Source of the DNA: Coffea arabica
Taxonomy: Eukaryota > Streptophyta > Magnoliopsida > Gentianales > Rubiaceae
Direction of reading: 5' to 3'
DNA: 64,000 nucleotides
NCBI RefSeq assembly: GCF_036785885.1
Contig: NC_092312.1
Location: 10,620,001 to 10,684,000, forward strand
Numbering within the stretch: the stretch's first letter is position 1; every line of letters starts with the position of its first letter. A program made the translations under genes and the position numbers. Below are positions 58,847-64,000 of this stretch, in pieces. The notes beneath the pieces are model-generated. The model ran no database searches. It was not told where the DNA came from and was given only the letters and a program-made list of their open reading frames with translations.

Positions 58847-59588
58847 CTAGGGAGGAGAAATACATTACGATGGTGACTTTGTTTGTTATTTGTCTCGTAG
58901 TTCCAACCGGACATTCACTTTGAGGCATAGAATTGGATACGGAGAGTTGGTTGACAGGATTTACCACTATATTGGGGTCGATAAAGGGATGTTCAAGCTG
59001 AAATTGTTTCTTCGTCAACCGTTGGAGAGTTCCAAATATATTGTTTCCGCAGTGGTGGATGATGAAACTCTTGATGTAATGTACGATCTTTGGATTGAAA
59101 GAGTTTCATACATGGCGGAGATTTATATCGAGAAGGAAGAAATCGTCCAAATGCCTGTAGTTAATAGCATATTCACTGGACCAATAGGTAATGTTGGTCC
59201 AATGATGTCGCTTGTACATGCATTCATGGATCCAACAAAGTTTAACTTCGATTCTAGTTCAGTCGTTCCAGAGATTTCATCGGCATCTCACTATATACAT
59301 GATGATCGATCTATGGATTCATTAGAACCAAGGCTCACATCAGGGTCCATGGGTGTCCAAAAATATTTTCATGGCCTGGATTCGATTCCAAGTTTTGGAG
59401 ATCCTGGGCCATCATGCCATATTTCTCCACATGGAATCGAGTCTAACCCTGGTCAAGGTTGTCGCAGTTCAGCTGAAGATGATGTATATGCTAATGGGCA
59501 TGATAGGCTCCTTGTCTTTGAAGAAAATGATCCGGAAGAAGATGACCCGGAAGTTGATGCGGAAGAGGTTGAAGAGTTGGAGTCGTAA
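58847..59588 (+). pseudogene. MuDR-type transposase N-terminal (PB1-like) exon
   Basis: Open from an AG at about 58846 to TAA at 59586-59588. HYDGDFVCYLSRSS, FTLRHRIGYGELVDRIYHYI, KLKLFLRQPLESSKYIVSAV and DDETLDVMYDLWIERV match the N-terminal PB1-like domain of plant MuDR-family (MULE) transposases, and the Glu/Asp-rich tail (ENDPEEDDPEVDAEEVEELE) is also usual there. The WRKY/GCM1-like zinc finger, DDE catalytic core and SWIM zinc finger normally found downstream are absent; instead a plant mobile domain begins within 100 bp. So this is either a truncated MULE gene or the first exon of a MULE/PMD composite. Confidence 0.7.
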
Positions 59589-59645
59589 GATGTGTCCGGT
59601 AATGACTCGGATGATGAGCATGAAGGTGGGGGTTTAAGAATAAAC

Positions 59646-61814
59646 CTCGATACCTAACAACCCTTTGGAGAGGTTAGAGAGGTTACCGTGACATTACAGA
59701 ATGTAGAGGTGTTGTGGGGGTTGCACATCGATGGTCCACCGGTTATAGGGATAGACACATACTGCAGCATTCAGGAGTGGGGAGCTATTTGTGAGGAGCT
59801 CATTGGATTTTCTCCTGTAACTGGATACTTTGATGGACAGAGGCTAAAATTGGGATGTTTGATAAGAGCCTTGGATACAGAGTTGCCACCCGATGCTTTA
59901 GATGTCGAATGTAGGCAGCCTGCGCGCATCTATCTCTTACTGGTATTAGGTGGACATTTATTGTCCGATAAGTCCGGCAACAAAATACCTTTGTTGTATG
60001 TTCCATTACTGCGGGACTTGGAAACTTTTGGGCAATATAGATAGGGGTTGTGCGTGTTTGGCGACTCTCTATCAGTCACTTTGTAATGCCACGATCCTGC
60101 CAAATCGGCTATTGCCGGTCCATTAGTTTTGCTACAGGTACATTGCACCCAATAATGATATGTCTTCGATTTTTTGGATATTATCATTTTGTAATTTTAA
60201 CATTGAATCTAATTTTCTAACAGCTCTGGATTTGGGAACATATACCAACCATGCGTCCGGACCGAATCGCGCCGTTGGAGCATTACCCTGGTCCATATGG
60301 AGCTAGGTGCGCATTTCGCCCTTATTTCGGTTGTTTTAATGACATTTGTTAACGAAACAACTTTAATTTGTTCTAAACAGGTTCCTACTTTATTAAATAT
60401 AGGTGGAATAATGACTTGGACGTACACAGAGTTGTTAGGCATGTTGTGCCCGCATTCCGAGATCAGTTGACAGGCCTGCATCCTGAAGAGGTATTGTACA
60501 TATGTCCGGACAATAGAAATATTTGAAAATCGTGCCAGTAGTCTTGTCATAATATTTCTTGTCAACTGAAAGCATAAGTTTGCAATATTGCACTTTGTAA
60601 ATGGAAATTGAGTTTGTTGGCAGGGAGTTAACCGAGAGTGGATATAGGGGAGACTCTGTCGAATTTTTTTTAGAAATTAAAAAATTTTTTAATTTACCGG
60701 AGACTGGCATTTTTTTCATGAAATTATCCAATTTGAATATTGGGAATTTATTATTTTTTAATAGAAAAAATGAAACAACTTTGATTTTATATTGTTTTCA
60801 GTTCATATGGCAGCCATATTCGGAGGACGTTCTCACTTCTCTTCCTGCATATTGTACTGCAGGTCGGGACATTTGAAGGTCCGTAATGTATCTTATTTGC
60901 TGGGATGTAGTTGAGCCGCACCTCCCTCATCGGGTTATGCAGCAGTTTGGGTTTCATCAGTCCCTGTCTGATATGAGGTTGACAGATAATCAGGCAGCTC
61001 TATATACTCTAGATCGTCATGGTAGGGCGAATCAAGACTGGAGCACCACGCGTAGACAATATATTGATATTTGGACTGATCGACGTGTGCATGTACAAGA
61101 TGGCACTGTAATTGAAGATACTACATATCCATCGGATGAGTATGTTCAGTGGTATCGGGAGCAGACGGTGATTTATATTTCAAATTCGAGTCGATTTCCC
61201 GCTTTTCCAGAGGGCTTTCAGGGTGATAGCGTTAGAGCACAATATCTTGTAAGTTTATTTCTAACCCACTTTTAATAATCACTTTGAATTTGCTCACTTT
61301 TTAAAGTATTTTTTATCACAGTATCTCCTTCTTATTGTTATATTTGTTTCTCCAGAGCGATGCCATGTCTCGCATATATTTCATGGTACAGGACTCTCTT
61401 GCAGTTAGTGATGAACAACACAGCAGATATTTTCAAGAGTTGAGGGACTTTGCATCCACATCTTTGCATCATGTAGGAGAGTCACGCCGACTTGCATTTT
61501 GCCCTCCACACGTACCACAGGAAATTCCACTATATGCTGATTCATGTCGTGTTCAGCGAGCTCCAAGAAATACCCACGGAAGTCAGCATAGCGGTGGACG
61601 ACGTCGTAGACTCCGATCACCAGAACCCGCCATACAAACTGGATTCCATGGATGTTCGATGGCTACTGAGGACCAAACTGGCATATCTACTTTTGTCACA
61701 CCTCAGACTGAAGTTATGCATGAGAGAGGTGTATCGATTGGGCATTCTAGGTCCCCTGTGACTTTTCCAGAGTTTACGACCGATAGGGACTTACATCGGT
61801 ATACTTCTGAGTAA
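59646..61814 (+). pseudogene. Plant mobile domain (PMD, MAIN/MAIL-like) gene, broken
   Basis: PMD pieces in order: FGEVREVTVTLQNVEVLWGL (59650 on) to VPLLRDLETFGQY; CLATLYQSLCNAT and GPLVLLQ in shifted frames; LWIWEHIPTMRPDR and APLEHYPGPYGAR after an acceptor at about 60221; RWNNDLDVHRVVRHVVPAFR to LHPEE; FIWQPYSEDVLTSLPAYC after an acceptor at about 60801; then LICWDVVEPHLPHRVMQQFG through EYVQWYREQTVIYI to 61247; last exon about 61355-61814. TAG at 60042-60044, a frameshift near 60100, and TGA at 60874-60876 (Trp of the GRDIW motif) break it. PMD proteins include Arabidopsis MAIN and MAIL1, linked to silencing and genome stability; many PMD copies are transposon-borne. The adjoining MuDR-type exon on the same strand supports a transposon origin. 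Confidence 0.82.
60601..60672 (+). repeat. 90-bp module, copy inside a PMD intron
   Basis: GGCAGGGAGTT ... ATAGGGGAGACTCTGTC, a relative of the four upstream modules at 56684-58600, lies between the PMD exon ending at about 60489 and the one starting at about 60801. Confidence 0.8.
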
Positions 61815-62845
61815 TGTGAAGGAGGTGAAAGCACAAGCACTCAAATTCAAGATGCTACACTGTTGACACATATTACTCAAGTTCATACAATAGTGCCAAA
61901 CCAACCACATCAAAATCAAAGAATACCCAAACCAACAACATGTGGTACTCATGAAAAATTTGGGCAGCATTAATGGCACGCTACTTATATCGTTATTGTA
62001 TAAATAACCTAACTTATGGATTGCATACTTTTTTTGTGACATTTTGTATATATTCTAAAATTTCACGAATATGAGTGGAACAATGCCATCACGCGTATCT
62101 TATTTCTCACTTTATATGAGTACTCTTTTAAACAAAACAAAAAAAAATGGCTACATATGTAAACCAAAAAAGGTAAACTATACTAACCTCTCCTCTAGTT
62201 CATACACAGTAAGTTAGTTACATGTCGAAACTTCTCGTTAAAAAAATTAAACATACTATTTATAATATATTTATAAATTGTTATTTTTTACCTTTTGTTA
62301 TTCATAGTTTGTTTCCCCATTAAATATAGGGAACAAACTTTAATATTCTCATATGGGCAAGTTAAAAATAAGATTCCAATTTTGTTCATGAAAATTAAGC
62401 CCTAACTTATTAACAATTTAATTTAATTTTATATTGACCTTGAAAATAAAGAAGCAAGATGTGTAGTTATTTCGTTTGAGGAACAAGTGTAAAAAGGGAG
62501 GTTTTCTTACCAAATTGTGCTTTAAGTGTTTAGAAATCCCAAGCATACATACAATATTGCATTTTCAGTATATTCAAGTGAGTTTTGGTGATAACATGTT
62601 TATACATGCTAATGGACTCATTTGATGTGCATGTAATTTCCAAAAGTGCCATTTTTGTGTAAAAATGTAAAAATGATCAAAGAACCTCACCCTTCGATTT
62701 GCAATGTAGATGTGTGTTTGATGTGTTTTAAGAGATTGGATATTGTACTTTTGGTATATTACATGTGCATGGAAGGTTAGAATTCATAAAACGTTTTTCC
62801 AACGCGTGTTTTGGAATTGGCCGGAAAAAGGGAGAAAAAATTTAA
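61815..62845. other. 3' flank of the PMD gene
   Basis: AT-rich, no gene recognised. Confidence 0.5.
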
Positions 62846-63080
62846 AAAATTGCAGTTTCTGCAATTAGTGCAGAGAAATACAGATCCGAGCTCGGATCAT
62901 AAGTGCCCAGACGGATCCGACCGCGGATCCATTGATCCGAGCTCGGATCCAAAAATTTTCATATATATCCGAGGGCTCGTCTGTGCTTCTGGCGGTGCGG
63001 ATCCGAACTATGTCGCATACGAGGGCTTTCAGTAACGAGCCGAGCTCGGGTCGGTTCGCGGATATAACAGAAACGAAGCA
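62846..63080 (+). repeat. GATCCGAGC-rich block, copy 2
   Basis: Same orientation as copy 1 at 55293-55530, about 7.55 kb apart. Starts with the same GCAGTTTCTGCAATTAGTGC, includes two GATCCGAGCTCGGATC palindromes and ends TTCGCGGATATAACAGA. The two copies bracket the MULE/PMD locus as direct repeats. Confidence 0.85.
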
Positions 63081-64000
63081 TCGTTTCTGCACTTTTCAAA
63101 ATTTTCTTCCCTCTTTTCACCGAACCCTAATCCTCTCGCTCTAATCTTCCATTTCATCCATTCATTCCCTAATCTTTCACCTCAAAATCATTTTCCAACA
63201 TCTTGTGATCATAAACCCTCAAAGATTTCATTTGAAAAACATCAATTTTGGGGGATTTCAAGTGTTAAAACTGAAAGGAGGGCCGAACTGAAATCTTCAA
63301 ATTTGGAGCGAATTTGGACTGTTTTCGTCCTCATTTTTGCAACAATATCTTCTTCTATCATCACTCTACACATTTGAGGTAACAATTTGCAACTTCTTTT
63401 GAGATTTTATATTTCCTATTTTTGCATTTTTCTAGTTTTTGGGGATATTGTGATAAATGCATATTTGTTGAAATTTCTTGTTATAAATGTGCTACATTGT
63501 ACTAGAATATGTTGTTACTACTATTTTTATACTTAGTATGGAAAAAATTGTGGATTTGGTGATATTTTTGGTATTTTTTTTAATTTATTAGGCTAATGGC
63601 AATTTGGTTCTTTAGGCTTGTGAATGTTGGTTTCCATTGAATATATAAACTTGTTTTGAGGAGTATAAGTCACTATTGTACTAATTAAAAATGATATGCG
63701 ATTAATAGAATCAATTCCATTGGGTAAAAGAGTGTGTTTATGATTAAGTTTAGCACATTCAATTTTTTTTTTTTACTTGAAATCTCTTATCTCTTTGAGT
63801 TCAATTGTAATTGTTTTGGTAAATTTGGAGCTCATTCGTATGCACTTTATTAAGAATGGGTATAGCCAATTGTGGTGTGATTCGTGGATAAAGTTATGAA
63901 TATATCGGCATGTTCATTCTTGAAATAATGGTTGAAGTTCAAATGATCGAACTCTTTGATAAGATTCTACCTGAAAATATGCAATTGAGTTTGAAATGAG
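63081..64000 (+). other. Possible 5' leader of a further gene or element
   Basis: About 63100-63380 is pyrimidine-rich with CTAATC and CATTTCATCCATT words, like a plant 5' UTR, and ends in a donor-like GAG/GTAACA at about 63379. No coding exon follows before the window ends. It could be the leader of a second MULE/PMD copy. Confidence 0.3.

Noticed and set aside
1..64000. tRNA, rRNA or known miRNA genes
   Set aside because: I saw no tRNA-like A and B boxes with a cloverleaf, no rRNA core sequence and no mature miRNA that I could recognise. A covariance-model search would be needed to exclude them.

Overview
The window is nuclear DNA of a flowering plant, most likely a eudicot. Reasons: AT-rich sequence, small spliced exons with GT..AG introns, plant-type gene families (a PB1/octicosapeptide protein, plant ENT nucleoside transporters, DC1, plant mobile domain) and dense plant transposons (Helitron, PIF/Harbinger, Ty3/gypsy, MULE, hAT and Stowaway MITEs). 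I cannot name the species.

Only two genes look intact: a single-exon PB1-domain gene on the minus strand (2382-3680) and a nine-exon equilibrative nucleoside transporter (ENT) on the plus strand (49392-52213, 420 aa). A second ENT copy at 24424-25689 keeps five exons, has a 1-nt deletion in exon 4 and then stops; it is a truncated paralogue about 25 kb upstream of the intact one. The DNA between the two ENT copies is almost all transposon.

Layout. 1-2381 has no recognisable gene; 2382-3680 PB1 gene; 3681-10713 mostly featureless with one Tourist-like MITE; 10714 Helitron 3' terminus (minus); 11171-15994 a PIF/Harbinger element with a broken transposase and a minus-strand DC1 fragment; 18430-20411 minus-strand exon fragments of two unrelated genes (transportin MOS14/TNPO3-like and LSM12-like), the latter with an apparent U12-type AT-AC intron; 21606-22754 a Stowaway MITE and a long inverted repeat; 24424-25689 ENT pseudogene; 26834-28190 nested tandem repeats; 28777-31846 a probable solo LTR; about 31.8-47.05 kb a decayed autonomous Helitron (Rep-helicase plus an RPA-like gene), split by a young non-autonomous Ty3/gypsy LTR element (33293-37095, 581-bp LTRs, TSD ataac) and carrying two mutually related antisense ORFs near its 3' end; 47223-48714 a long-TIR MULE with a hAT MITE nested inside; 49392-52213 ENT gene; 52428-53561 a second MULE-like inverted-repeat element; 54415-55834 a foldback-like element full of short palindromes; 55.8-62 kb a decayed locus with a MuDR-type N-terminal (PB1-like) exon followed by a broken multi-exon plant mobile domain (PMD) gene, with a 90-bp module recurring through its upstream region and one intron; 62846-63080 a second copy of a GATCCGAGC-rich block.

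The best candidates for undescribed biology are the pair of related small antisense ORFs in the Helitron 3' region, the LSM12/MOS14 composite with the AT-AC intron, the non-autonomous gypsy element whose single long ORF keeps only a shortened retropepsin-like domain, and the palindrome-rich MULE/PMD region. All comparisons were made by eye; no database search was run.
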